From NCBI RefSeq assembly GCF_022682495.2, contig NC_071389.1, forward strand, positions 177,072,056-177,136,055: a stretch of DNA of 64,000 nt, written 5' to 3'. The position numbers and the translations under genes were made by a program. The DNA is from Desmodus rotundus. Its lineage: Eukaryota > Chordata > Mammalia > Chiroptera > Phyllostomidae. Of the stretch, positions 49,301 through 61,574 are shown piece after piece; position 1 is the stretch's first letter; each line of letters opens with the position of its first letter. The notes below the pieces were generated by a model. It searched no databases, had not been told where the DNA came from, and saw only the letters and a list, made by a program, of their open reading frames with translations.

Positions 49301-50674
49301 TATTACCCAACAGACATCTAGCATAACTTCCTTGAAATAACAAATCATTCAGATTCCCAGAATCTGCTGGAAAAAGTAAAATACTGAGGAGGGAAAGGAT
49401 AAGTAACACCAAGTTACCAGAGAAGAACCACCAGGAATGATGCAGAATAAGGGGGTTCTTAAAGACATTGACCTTAAGCAATGAACTACAGGAGATGGTA
49501 AAAAGTGTCCCAGTTCAGCTGTTTTTTCTTCACCTAAAGTCATGGGGCCAGTAGTCAGGAGAAGCTGGATAGAGCAGAGCCAGTACAACTGAAGCCTGCA
49601 AGCAACAAGATAGAACCAGCATCTGTCTCACCAGAACCCACGCAGGCCTCTCCTCTAAGCTTTAGTCCCTGCTGCAGATGCCCTGAAGGAGAAGCTGTGG
49701 GCCCAGCTGCTTCCCACAAAGTCCATGAAATGTGCCTGAGGTGCAACATGGCCTGACCCATAGCAACTCTCAGTGAATCGTTGCATTACTTCCACTAAAA
49801 AATCTCTGGCACATTTGTCTTGTGGCCAAATTTAGCCAGAAATAAACAAGGATAGGAATTCTGGGAAACAGTGCAAGTCAGCCAAGTGGACAACACTGGA
49901 AAACCACCACACACTATAAATATTTAATTAACTAGAATTCTTTAAATAAATAATTGAATTTACTTATTGTTCTCAGCTGCTCCCCTGTCATAAGTAGCCT
50001 ACTGCATTAGGACTCCAATCTCCGTGAATGCCATGTTTTGTCTAATTCATTTTATTATGGACAGTGAGGGGACTGGCACCCAAGCCCTGAGTTCTGTAAC
50101 GGCCCTGTAGACAACCAGCCCTTCCTTCTTTCAAAGCTACAAGCATGTCCTCGTGTTCAGAGCTGGGTCTGTATTCTCCAGGAACTCGAAAACAGACCAT
50201 GATGGTAATGGCTTTAAAATGCCACTTACTGTCAGTCTAGGGGAAGGAGAGATGAGTATTCTTTCTATGGCTGTTTTCACTTTTCTGCCAGTTTGAAGAT
50301 TTAAAAACTGAAGTTAAAATAATAATAATGAGAATAGGTGGGATCTAGTATAGCCATATTCAATAGTAAACTGTATTATGAAAATGTTAAGACAATATAA
50401 AACCAAATAGACAACATGAAACAGTATGCAAAGAAAGATGGATGGATTAGAAGCTGGTCCAGAACCAGGTCTCTATTGTGTGGAAGTGTAACACATGAAG
50501 GAAGGGGCGCTGCACATCAGTGGAGGGAAGACACGTTATTCGATCAATGTTGCTGTCTCCTCCATGGCATCTCCTGGAATAAGCTGAGCTATTTAATAGG
50601 TTTCTAAGTTACAGAGCATCTTTCTTGATTTGAACTCTCTAATGAATTGCTCTAGAAATGGTTTGTGGACCCAT
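46331..50674. other. Intergenic stretch between DUSP16 and the LINE-1
   Basis: 4.3 kb with no gene that I recognise. One possible ancient MIR-like SINE lies at about 49090-49260 (antisense, CAGAGCTGGAGGGGCTTGAA ... GTAGGGAGGTGGAAACAGG). Reading frames up to 107 codons (46274-46597) have no family features. It separates two genes that point at each other. Confidence 0.7.
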
Positions 50675-53063
50675 TAAAACCCTGACCATCACCAAGAAGA
50701 TGGAAGACTCCCAAACTCTTTTTATGAAGCCAGCATCATCCTAATCCCAAAACCCAAAGATAAAGACATCACAAAGAAAACTTCAGGCCAATATCACTGA
50801 TGAACATAGATGCTAAAATCCTCACAAAATATTGGCAAACCGCATCCAGCAATATGTTAAAAAGATCACACACCATGATCAAGTGGGATTCATCCCAAGG
50901 ATGCAGGGATGGTACAATATTCGCAAATCAATAAACGTAATACATCACATAAAATGAAAGACAAAAACCACATGATCATAGCAATAGATGTGGAAAATGC
51001 ATTTGACAAGGTACAGCACCCATTTATGATAAAAACATTTAGCAAAGTGGGAATAGCGGGAGCATTCCTCAACATAATAAAGAGCATATATGAGAGACCT
51101 ACAGCCAACATCATACTCAATGAGCAAAAACTAAAAGCTTTCCCACTAAGATCAGGAACAAGACAGATGTCCACTTTCACCACTTCTATTCAACACAGTA
51201 TTGGAAGTCCTAGCCACAGTTGATATAGCAACAAGAAAAACAAAGTACCTAGGAATAAACCTAACCCATGATGTAAAAGATCTGTATTCAGAAAACTATA
51301 CAACACTGAAGAAAGAAATTAAGGAAGACACAAGCAAATGAAAGCATGTACCATGCTCATGGATTGGAAGAATTAACATCATCAAAATGTCCATACTACC
51401 CAAAGTGATTTATAGATTCAGTGCAATCCTGATTAAAGTACCAGTGACATATTTCACAGATGACATATTTCACAGATATAGAACAAACATTTCAGAAATT
51501 TATGTGGAACCATAAATGACCCCGAATAGCTGCAGCAATTTTGAGAAAGAAGAACAAAGCAGGATCACAATATCTGACATCAATCTGTATTATGGGGCCA
51601 CTATAATCAAAACAGCCTGGTACTGGCATAAGAACAGACACATAGACCAATGGAACAGAAGAGAGAGCCCAGAAATAAACCCAAGTCTCTACGGTCAATT
51701 AATATTTGACAAAGGGGAAAGAAGCATAAAATGAAGCAAAAGCAGCCTCTTAAACAAATGGTGTTGGGAGATCTGGACAGCTACATGCAAAAAAATGAAA
51801 CTCAACCACCAACTTACACCATACACAAAAATTAATTCAAGCTGGATAAAGGACTTAAATATAAGTCGTGACACCATAAAAGTCCTAAAGGAAAATATTG
51901 GCAGGAAAATCTCAGATATTTCACACAGCAATATCTTCACTGATATGTCCCCTAAAGCAAGGGGCATAAAAGAAAAAATAAACAAATGGGACCTCATCAA
52001 ATTAAAAAGCTTCTGTATGGCTAAAGAGCATTAAACAAGCATTAAAAAGAAAAGAGAACCACCTATATGGGAAAACATTTGCCAATGATACCTCAGACAA
52101 AGGTTTGATCTCCAAAATATATAAAGAACTCACAAGACTCTACTCCAGGGAGACAAACAACCCAATTAAAAAATGGGCAAAAGACTTGAACAGACACTTC
52201 TCCAAGGAAGACATACAGAGGGCCTAGAGACATATGAAAAGATGCTCAGCATCACTAGCCATCAGAGGGATGCAAATTAAAACTACAATGAGATATCACT
52301 TCACATTGGTGAGAATGGCCATCATAAACAAATCAACAAACAAATGTTGGAGAGGATGTGCAGAAAGGGGAACCCTAGTGCACTGTTCGTGGGAATTCTG
52401 ACTGGTGCAGTCACTGTGGAAAACAGCATGGAATTTCCTCAGAAAACTAAAAATGGAACTGCCTTTTGACCCAGCAATTCCACAGCTGGGATTATATCCT
52501 AAGAACCCTGAAACACCAATTCAAACAACCTATGCACCCTAATGTTCATAGCAGCACAATTTACAATAGCCAAGTGCTGGAAGCAACCTAAGTGCCCATC
52601 AGTAAGTGAGTGGATCAAAAAACTATGGTACATTCACACAATGGAATACTATGCAGCAGAGAGAAAGGAGGAGCTCCTACCCTTTGACACAGCATGGATG
52701 GAACTGGAGAGCATTATGCTAAGTGAAATAAGCCAGGAGGTGAGGGACAAATACCATATGGTCTCACCTTTAAGTGGAACCTAATCAACAAAAGAAAAAA
52801 GCAAGCAAAATAGAACCAGAGACATTGAAATTAAGAACAATCTAACAGTAACCAGAGGGGAGGTGGGAGGGGACAGCAGGGGGAAGGGTTTTCAGGAACA
52901 ACTATAAAGGACACATGGACAAAACCAAGGGGAGGGGGTCAAAGCAAGGGAGGGAGGTGGGTTTGGCTGGGGTTGGGGGGAGTGGTAGGGGATAAAAGCA
53001 GACAACTGTAATTGAACAATAAAATAATTTAAAAAATAAAATAAAATAAAACCCTGACCATCA
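50675..53063 (+). mobile_element. 5'-truncated LINE-1 with 17-bp target-site duplication
   Basis: The body is 50692-53046, flanked by perfect direct repeats TAAAACCCTGACCATCA (50675-50691 and 53047-53063). It begins inside ORF2 (reverse transcriptase region, about 50692-51230), continues through the ORF2 C-terminal part (51500-52780), has a purine-rich 3' UTR with GGGAGG runs (52855-52990) and ends in AATAAAATAATTTAAAAAATAAAATAAAAT. It is dead: truncated, with the frame changing between about 51223 and 51516 and a stop near 52032. The sequence also jumps from GTCCTAGCCACA to GTTGATATAGCAAC near 51220, losing the stretch that should hold the catalytic reverse-transcriptase aspartates. The end sequence resembles LINE-1 of bats. 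Confidence 0.93.
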
Positions 53064-54010
53064 AAAGTCATTATAAATACACACTTTTTTCACCAGCCGG
53101 GCCCAACAAAGGTTAAAGGTGTAGCTCCCCACTCCCAGAACATTGCTCGCAATTCCTCCACGGCTCCCACAGACCACTTCATCTCCGCAGACTGATATCC
53201 CCACCCACCTCACTCATGCGGAAAGAGGCATCAGTGCCCGGGAGGGCAGAAATGGCAGCTGAGGGTTGCCCTTGGAGAAAGGTAGCTGGTACCCTGGCCT
53301 CTTTCTGGGGCTCTGGTTTCCATCTTTGCCTTTCCAGGTCAGAGGGAATGAACAATTCTGGTACTTTTTTTGGTCCTTAGAAAATCCTAGAAGCTGTTGT
53401 TGTTTTCCTGTTTCTGAATTTTTGTAAGTTATTTTTTCCATTTAGCTTAAAATGTCCATGTTTCTTCTGTCACTCAGAATGTAGTTCAGAACATAGTTCA
53501 TCCTGAACTATATTCCATTCTGGACTGCGTCGTAACCCACTGATCTTTTTCTGCACACTGTTTCAGGCTGTTTGCCTCTGTTCTACATTTTATTCTGGGT
53601 TCTAAGAACCTTGCAAGATAGTATCTTATTAAAATCCAAGAATTTTAAAATTTAAAAATCCAAGAAGCAGATAAAGTTTACCTGAGATATGCTAAGTTAA
53701 GTGAGATCATCTTAAATCTTACAAATATCCCCAAGGCTGTTTCTGACATTGAAAATACACCTCTGAGGTTGGGAAGAGCAAAGGGAGCTCGGTGAGACCT
53801 GCACAATACCCTGGCCTGGCCCCGGGCTCCCCCTGCTCTCAGTCTCAGTTCCCCTGCCTGGCTCTGGTCCTACATTCCATTGCTTTGCTTCTTCAGTCTT
53901 TTTTTTCCATTAAAACATTTATGATGTGCAAAGTACTGCATGAAGTACTTCTGTGGTTACTCAAATTGCTTCATTTTCTAAACTCCCATAGAATTTCAGC
54001 AGCATTTTAG
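53064..54010. other. Intergenic sequence between LINE-1 and BORCS5 3' UTR
   Basis: About 950 nt, seemingly unique. No gene or repeat recognised. It would be partly UTR if the BORCS5 transcript ends further on than assumed. Confidence 0.5.
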
Positions 54011-54016
54011 TTTATT
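54011..54016 (-). terminator. BORCS5: Candidate BORCS5 poly(A) signal
   Basis: TTTATT on the plus strand, AATAAA on the minus strand, the first such hexamer after the BORCS5 stop. Another lies near 53587. Confidence 0.35.
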
Positions 54017-54902
54017 GTCTTCAGAGAAGCAGGGCAGGGACTCTGCAGCCACTTCTGTGTCCCCGGCACATCAGACGGGCTCCGTAAGCGCCTGCTGAGC
54101 ACATGCTCTCAGGTGCCCTGTCAAGGCCTGGCCGCACCAGGCCAGGAAGACAAATGCTGGCTAAACCCTTGTTACAAAAACTGGAGTCCAGCCAGGGCTA
54201 ATGTAATAAAAGGAAACCTACACTATGGCCCAAGGAAACTACTTATCAGTGGGGAAGATGAACTGCTGAGGGTGTGCATAGGGAGTCATCGGTTTGTGAT
54301 GAGGACACATGAGGGGCACTACAACCTGACACACAACAGGAATACCGGTGTTTTACCAGGTGGAATGAGGGTGCCTCGGATGAAGGACTGCTAGGGCGGA
54401 AATAGGGCAGGGACAGTAACAACACACGGACCTGGGTTAAGTTACTTCTTTATGCGCACAGCCCGTAACCCAGCAAGCCTCGTGAGTAAAAGTTCATGGA
54501 GGCATCAAGGTCACAGAGCTTCTTAAAATATTTCCCCCCTTCTCTCCATTATTTCCACTCCACACACCGAGTAGATAATATACACTCTCAATTACAAAAA
54601 AACTAAACAAAATAAAAATAATTCCCAATGCAGAGTTCTGTAAAGAATTCCTAATAAAACTGTTCCAACTTCTGGTAACACTGAGGGTGGGTTGGGTTCA
54701 TTTTGCGAAGGGATTTGCATCAAGGAAAGGGGGAGGAAGGGCAGAGTCAGGTTTCTGGGCCAGCGAGGCTGCTTCGCCCTCCCTTCAGCCAGCTTCAAGC
54801 CCTGGCCACATGTATGACTTTGGTTCCAAATGTCCTTGGGTTATCAGTGGTGCCAGGCTCTGTTCCCACAGGCCACCCACCTGGCGGGAGGGGAGAAGCG
54901 CC
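54011..54902 (-). other. BORCS5: BORCS5 3' UTR (inferred)
   Basis: Lies after the BORCS5 stop on the minus strand. The first canonical AATAAA on that strand is at 54016-54011, giving a UTR of about 0.9 kb. The region has no recognisable mobile element. The extent is a guess from the signal only. Confidence 0.4.
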
Positions 54903-55133
54903 CTACAGCTTGAGCTCGCGGTCTGGCTTCATGCTGAAGGGCTCCAGCCGCTCGGCCTCCGGCAGCATGCTGTTGAGCCGCTCCATCAGGGGCACGGTCT
55001 GGTCGATACCCATCTGTATGCGGCGGAGGATGGCGGACATCTCATTGACTTTCTGGATCTGCTCGGCGTACTTGGCATATCTTTTCTGGCGCTCTTGCAT
55101 GAAGCTAAAGAGAGTTTCTACAGAAAGATCTAT
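54903..55133 (-). CDS. BORCS5: BORCS5 last coding exon (C-terminal 76 residues)
   Basis: On the minus strand an acceptor (CTTTTCCTTCTACAG, AG at 55135-55134) opens an exon reading [20 protein letters not shown] and on to [21 protein letters not shown], then TAG (54905-54903). I recognise this as the C-terminus of BORCS5 (also called LOH12CR1 or myrlysin), about 196 residues in human, so roughly the last 40 percent is here. The segment is predicted helical, with heptad-like spacing ([18 protein letters not shown]). BORCS5 is a subunit of BORC, which sits on the lysosome surface and recruits ARL8 to move lysosomes along microtubules; its myristoylated N-terminus is encoded outside this window. 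The exon is GC-rich, unlike its flanks. It converges on DUSP16, matching the neighbour order in human 12p13. Confidence 0.95.
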   Translation of the reverse strand: MDLSVETLFSFMQERQKRYAKYAEQIQKVNEMSAILRRIQMGIDQTVPLMERLNSMLPEAERLEPFSMKPDRELKL

Positions 55134-55424
55134 CTGTAGAAGGAAAAGAAGTGAAGTGCATTAATGTAGTTCAAACAAGTCCTTTCAAAAGTGTCAGGTG
55201 ATCAGCATTCACAGCTGACATCAGTGGGAGCTCACGAGCTTTAGGGGAAGCACTGGGGGATTAAAACACCCTTCATGAGCAAACCGTTACCAGCCACCGC
55301 CCCAGAACCTTCTATAGAGGGAGATTAAGAGACGACTGTCTCGGCTCTCTGTTTGGGAATGTGAGCCACTTACACCTTGCTGAGACCCTGAGATTTCTAT
55401 CTCAACCTATCTACATGAAAGAAC

Positions 55425-55620
55425 CCTGAGCCTGGAAACCAGACAGACCCAGGTTTGAACCTGGCTCTGCCACTTGGGTTGACGATAATTATGCTTTGTA
55501 TCTCAGGCCTCCATCTGCAAAACAAGGGACCAATTCCAGAGTCGCAGGGTTGCTGAGGGGATGAAATAACATGCAAACACTTCTAGCACAGCCCTCAGTA
55601 CAGCACAGAGGGCCTTTAAA
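55425..55620 (+). repeat. MIR relic
   Basis: Sense MIR order: GAGCCTGGAAACCAGACAGA, GGTTTGAACCTGGCTCTGCC, CAGGCCTCCATCTGCAAAAC, GGGTTGCTGAGGGGATGAAA, TAGCACAGCCC. Confidence 0.8.
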
Positions 55621-58600
55621 ATGTGTTCTTCGTGCCTCCTGCTCTTCCCCGAATGGCTGCAGGTGGGCAAAACTGCAGGAAAGATGTGGCTCTCCCTGCA
55701 AGACCAAAAATGCCAACCAAGGCTCTCAAGTCCATACCCTGTGAAGCAACCTGTGGGAACCGCTTCATGGACCCTCTCCCCTAGTTAAACAAACATTAGG
55801 CTCTGGGCTCCCTCTCTGTGGCCTCTTGCTTCCCTTGGTGAAGTTCTCTGCAATCTGCCATCTGGGTAAAATAGCAGGAGGGAATCTCCAGCATGCTGGA
55901 TGCCTGTACCCCCTCCTCTGAGTAGACCCCACATCCACTCCCTCCCCTTTCCTTCCCCAATCAGGAGAGAAATGGTCACACCATCAAGATTCACGCTGCC
56001 ATCCTGAAGTTCAAATGCCACGCTGCCCTCTTCTCATCTATTCCAGAAGCATGCCCCTTCCCAACCCAGAACCATGCAAAGTGCTGGTGCTCAATCTTGC
56101 TACCACAGAGCCTCTGAAAATGGTGTGATCAAAACGAAAACAGAGCCAACACGTTAGAGACCAAAGCCAACCCCGAGAAAAAAGAACCAGTTCTATTTTC
56201 ATATTGTGTCTGTGTGGAGAGGGATGGTGAGGAGGCAGGTGTTAGAACTTAGTGCATGATTTCTAGGTTGGTTCTTCTCTTCCTTTCTTTCGTTTTGAAA
56301 TGCCTCGGGGACAAAAAGACAGCGAGTGGGAGATGGGGTGCAGGTAGGGAAAGAAACATCTGAATGGGAAACCCCAAATAATGTGGAAACAGCTGAAACT
56401 TTCATAGAGTTTTCTGTAACCCTGTTCAGTCATTCAGCATTTTGGAGGTAGTGAGCCAGTAAATTATCATGTTTCTAACAGCCAAGCACCAGGCCTTTTT
56501 AGGATGGCAATTCAATCCAGCACCTAGAAATACTCCACCTTCTGAGACACAGTGGGAGATATGGGAGCCAGTTGGAATCCTCATAAAAACCAGCAGGGCT
56601 CACTGAACACCCTGCTCCAGAATTCAGAACCTTCACGGGTTATCACATTTCACTTGGCAGGGCATTCCCATCCCCCGAACCCCCCAACTCTAACAGACCA
56701 GACATGTACTTGAGCAGTTTATCCGAAATGGTCTCTAAGGCTCTGATTTATCCTATCTGAGGCCCTTGGCTATCGACCCATTCCCCCTACTTCATCCTCA
56801 ATCAGACAGTTTTTACAACCCTCTGAGCAAGGTATTTGTCCAAATGGCATTCACCTCCCTACACATTTCCCCACCCGGCTGGGGCCCATGTTTAATGTAG
56901 CCAGAGCTTAGTTCAAAGCCACATCATGTTTCATGCTTACATGAGAATGCATCATTCAAGCACGCTGTTCATACATGCATTTAGTATGTTTTTTAAGAGT
57001 CAATTCCATAACAGTCCAGCAAAAAAATAAAATAAAACCAGAGGAGGTCGAGTGACCTCCAAGGTCTCAGAGTGACAGAAACAAGATCTCCTCAGTCCAG
57101 CATCTTCCTTTCACATGTATTTCCTAAGCAAGAGAGTGTACCATTGGTGATACACGAGGTTTTAGCTGGAATGCGGCTTGGCACTAAAGAACATCAAAGT
57201 GTGTGATGGAAAAGTCATTGCCTTAAGCCTCTTCCCATTTTTTCTGGATGCTGCAAGAAAGTCTCAACTTGGTGCAAGTTAAGACTTTAATACCTGGGGA
57301 AGTATATAATAAAATCGGTGATACCTTTTTCTCATGTCCTCTGCTGTCTTGAGGCAAGACTGTCCCTAATCCCTATCTTTGCATGTGGCAATGAGACCCG
57401 GTTCAGACTTACTCTCGCACATCTGACGTGACTGTAGGCAGTAAAGTCATCATCTAATGCAGGTCTGGATCTTACCATTTTGACAATTTGGGGCTAATCC
57501 TTATTCACCTTTCCTATTTCTATTTTTGGCACAAGGATTCTAGAAACATGAATGTAACATACATAGTCAACAGACATTTACTGAGTACTACAGGGTACAC
57601 CATGCAAAGTCCTAGGTATATACATTCTGAGAACCAAAACTATTCACACCCACACAGCTCGGTGTGCATTAATATGACTTTTCTTTTCCACTTCTTTGTT
57701 AACATAACTTTACTATTCCAGAAAACTCAGGCCCAGAAAGAGAAATGTTGCAAATAACTTTGTTTCAGGAACTTCCAGAAATACCATTTAAATGTTATAA
57801 AGAAAAAAAGGTGTAGGTTTTCCAATACAGAGAATGACTATTTATTCTCCACAAGTCTTGCCATGAAACCCTTGCTTTGCTGCGGCCACATGACTAAGTT
57901 CCAGTCAGTGGGATGGACTACATATGTGAAAGGCTCTTGCTCAGGCTGTTGGCTGGCACACACGCTTTGTGTCTCCTCCTCGTCTTGGCCCCTTTCTTCA
58001 CTCTGCTCTTGCTGGGATGTGGACGCAGCCCCCGCAGACCACAAGAACACCTACGGTCCCATCACCGGTTAGGCAGAGCAGTACGCTAGAGAAGTCCAAG
58101 CAAGGCCAGGGGGACTTCTGTGGCTGAGAGCAGTGCCAGGCATGGGAGAGAAGAAGACACTCCCGCTCTGCGTAAGCTGCTGTAATTTCGGGTCTCTGTA
58201 ACACCAGTTGAATTTAATCTTTTACTGACAGAAATGAATTCGATAAAGTCCCTCTCTTCAAGGAACCAAGTATTACTCTCAAACTCATACTTCTAACCGT
58301 GTCCTATATATTCTATGTTGTTTTTCGTGTCAGTACATTTCAAAGGACAGGTGGAAAAGGAGGTGAGATTATTTGGGGGGTACCTGCGGGCTTTACTAAC
58401 ACATTAGATTTCTGAAGAGCATGCTCACAGCTGTCCCAACATCCTGCATGAATGGTACGGCCTATTTGCCCTCATGGTCAGGCCACTGCCAGATATGGAT
58501 CCAAAATATTAGCACAGCAAACCCAGCACTGGACAAAAGGGTAATACGTCCTCACCAAGTGAGGTTTATCTCAAGGATGCATGCTTTTTCAGCATCTGAA

Positions 58601-58969
58601 AATCAAAATAATCTGCCATTTCAACAAAATACAGGTTAAAAAATCATATAATCAATTCAATAAATGCAGAAAAGCATTTCAACAAATTTAATTATGAATA
58701 ATTTCAGCAAACTAGAAACAGGACAACAGTCCTCAATCTTATGAAGGGCATCTATGAAAAACCTACAGCTAACATCACAGTTAGTGGTGAGAGACACTTT
58801 GCTCCCTAAGATCGGGACAAGGCAAGAACGTGCACTCTCATCACTTCTACTTAATGCGGTTTTAGAGGCCCCAGCCAGTACAATAAAGCAACAGGTGGAA
58901 ATGAAAAGCACAGGAACTGGAGAGTAGTAATAAATAAAAGGGGCTTCATTGACAGATGACATGATAGTA

Positions 58970-59179
58970 CAGGGTCTGGCAGAAGTAAGGCCTGCTTGAG
59001 TGTGGTTGGTAGGGTAATAACATGGGTGTAATAACTTACAGTTTTAATTTGAACACTTCACCTAAAATGTCATATGGTGTGCTTGAGTGTGATATTGTTA
59101 TATCACAAAATTGCATGCTTATGATTTTTGTAATAAAAGATTTTGCAATAAAAGGGGGCGTTATTTGTGCTGGACCCTG
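58970..59179. mobile_element. Small Tc1/mariner-like element nested in LINE-1
   Basis: 210 bp bounded by TA dinucleotides (58968-58969 and 59180-59181), the target duplication of Tc1/mariner transposases. Terminal inverted repeats: CAGGGTCTGGCAGAAGTAA at the left and, read inward from the right end, CAGGGTCCAGCACAAATAA. The interior has no coding capacity. Flanking LINE-1 sequence resumes on the far side (GATGACATGATAG ... TATTTAGAAAATC), which shows a clean insertion. Confidence 0.85.
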
Positions 59180-59243
59180 TATATTTAGAAAATCTTAAGG
59201 ACTTTCTAAAATCCCTAACTAATAAGGATTTTTATTAATCCTT

Positions 59244-59268
59244 GTTAAGGATTTTGTTAATCCTTAAC
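59244..59268. repeat. Perfect 10-bp palindrome with 5-nt loop
   Basis: GTTAAGGATT (59244-59253), loop TTGTT, AATCCTTAAC (59259-59268). A second shorter inverted pair of the same AAGGATT/AATCCTT words lies just upstream (59224-59243). It falls in the old LINE-1 remnant, so it probably arose by local duplication. Confidence 0.7.
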
Positions 59269-60220
59269 AAAAACTAATAAAACTAACACAGGGATTTTGC
59301 AAGGGTGCAAGATATATGGTCAATATGCAAAAATCAACTGTAATTGTACATACTTGCAATGAACAACTAAACAATGGAATAAAAAAAAATACTATTTACA
59401 ATGCATTACCAACATAAAATAGGGAAAAATTCAACACAGTATGTACAAAATATACTAATATTACTGTATACTAATATTACAAAACCCTGCTATGAAAATT
59501 AAAGAACTCAAAAAATGGAGAAATATACCATGTTCACAAATTGGACGATTCAATACCATTAAGATGTCAATTCTTGCTAAACTGATTTATTGATTTGTTT
59601 GCATTGTGAATCAAAATTCTAGAAGGCATTTTTTGGTAGGGATTTGATAAGCTTATTCTAAACACAGAGACTGGCCAAAAGAATTTTGAAAAAAGAACAT
59701 AGTTTGTACAGTTATAGTATTTGATTTCAAGACTTACTATAAAGCTACAGAAATCAGAACAGTGTAGCATCGGCACAAAGACAGACATATGTCAATAGAT
59801 CAATGAAACTGAACAGTGTAGAAATACATTAAACATATTTAGTTAATTGATTTTTTTAAACAAAGGTTCCAAGGTAACTCAATGGAGAAAAGGAAGTTTT
59901 TCAACTATTATTGCTAGAATAAAGATACCTACACAGGAAAAAAATAAACCTGGGTCCCTACACCTCACTCCATGAACAAAAATTAACATGAAGTGGATCA
60001 CAGACCTAAACATAGAAGCTAAGACTTCTAAAAGAAAACGCTGTACAAAAATCTCTGCAGCCTTAGGGTGGGCAAGGATTTCTTAAGACAGGTTCAAAAC
60101 GCACTAATGATAAAAGAAAAAAATCATTATGTTGATCTTCATCAAAACTTAAAACTTCTCTTTGAAAGGCACCATTAAGAAAATGATAGGACAAGCCACA
60201 GACTAAGAGAAAATATTCAT

Positions 60221-60286
60221 TGTGTGTGTGTTTGTGTGTATATATATACACACATATACATACACACACACACATATACATACATG
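60221..60286. repeat. Compound TG/TA/CA microsatellite
   Basis: TGTGTGTGTG, TATATATATA and several CACACA blocks in succession, near the end of the old LINE-1. Confidence 0.9.
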
Positions 60287-61060
60287 TATCTGATAATAGG
60301 CATATCCAGAATATATAAAGAACTCTTATAACTCAATATTAAGAAAACATCCAAATCTGGGATCCTTCCAGAAGAACTGCCCTGGCACCTCTGTCATGAA
60401 AACATTAATTGAATATCTAAGGAGAAAAAATCAGCTCTTAAGATCTTTAAGGAGAATCAAGATCCCTTCTAGGAAGGTGAGCCTCCAACTGATCAGTTGA
60501 ACAGCAGCCAAGTTTTTTTTTTTTTTTAAAGTAGGGGGTGGGGCCAATAAAGAGCCACTGGAAATGAGCGAGGAGCACAGGGACAAGGCCTGCAGGAGAC
60601 CCTGGGAAGTGGGATCTGGCCCTCTCGGGACAAAGGGCCCAAGGAGGTGTGAGTGGAACTTGTCTGAAGACTGTACCCGAGGGCACTGTTAAGCAAATTG
60701 GACTACAAGTCAGGAAAAAAAGGGCTGGTGAGTGTTAACCAGTCATCTGGAGAGAACGCCCTTGTTGAAGGCCTGACACAGTGTGGGAGGAAAACATAAT
60801 TCTGGTCAGTTCTCACACCACTTTGAGGATTATAGAGGCTTCCAGCCCATGACCCCCATCACCCTGAATCCAGTCCTTTGACTCCGGATGCTCACTGCTG
60901 TTGAATGAGGCGTGGCCATCCGCGACACCCACGCACACACTGAGGCTGCACACCTAACCTCAGCAGGGGCCTGTTTGGTGGAAACTCCCATCCTGCCTGA
61001 GCTGGAGTGGCAGAACAGGTCTCTGTTTCAAGCTCATTGGCTTAAATACTCAATAGTTCA

Positions 61061-61289
61061 GCCCTGGCCAGGTACCATCCCCTGAAAAGGCTGAGGGTTT
61101 GATCCCTGGTCAGGGCACATACCTGGGTTGCAGGTTTGATCCCCAGTCAGGGTGCGTATGGGAGGCAACCAATCAATATTTCTCTCTCACATCAATGTTT
61201 CTGTCTCTCTCTCCCCCCACCCCCGGTCCCTTCCTAGCTCTCTAAAATCAATAAAAACATCCTCGGGCGAGGATTTAAAAAATATATTT
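61061..61289 (+). mobile_element. Bat tRNA-derived SINE
   Basis: Starts GCCCTGGCCAGGTACC, has two TTTGATCCC box-B-like motifs (a partial internal duplication), AATCAATATTTCTCTCTCAC and a tail with CAATAAAAACATCCTCGGGC. Flanked by AATAGTTCA (61052-61060 and 61290-61298). The A-rich end is preceded by a CTCGGGCGAGG motif seen in one SINE subfamily of vesper-type bats. Confidence 0.88.
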
Positions 61290-61574
61290 AATAGTTCACA
61301 TTCCGAGGTGCAGCCAGAGCTTTTACCTCAGGTGTAAAATGACCATCCAGACCCTTCAAATATTTAGATATTTGGAGGCATTGCCGAACTCAAGTTGAGT
61401 GACTCAGAGTCACTTTGAGGGTTCTCTCAGAAGAGGAGAGGGCCTTTATGGAAGCAACAAAATAAAGAATTAATGTGAGGCTGAGTAACCAACCGTTCTA
61501 GATTTATGACCAAGTACTGTACATGCAGTTTGCAGATGAAGACAGTAGCGTCAAACAGAACTGGGGCAGAATCT

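Larger units (their letters stand above)
58400..60340 (+). mobile_element. Old LINE-1 ORF2 remnant
   Basis: Diverged ORF2-derived sequence in sense order: AAGGATGCATGCTTTTTCAG, AACCTACAGCTAACATCACA, TCTCATCACTTCTACTTAAT, CATGTTCACAAATTGGACGA, CAGAATATATAAAGAACTCT. Frames are broken throughout. It is clearly older than the LINE-1 at 50692 and is split by the mariner-like insertion at 58970-59179. Confidence 0.85.

Noticed and set aside
48780..50100. Suspected LTR or endogenous retrovirus remnant
   Set aside because: No paired LTRs, primer-binding site, polypurine tract or retroviral motif could be seen; only a weak MIR-like piece.
50909..52784. Several plus-strand frames resembling reverse transcriptase and the ORF2 C-terminus
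   Set aside because: Pieces of one truncated, frame-shifted LINE-1, not host genes.
54687..55164. Two overlapping plus-strand frames of about 150 codons opposite BORCS5
   Set aside because: They are antisense shadows of the GC-rich BORCS5 exon and its UTR; the minus-strand frame matches a known protein and has a splice acceptor.
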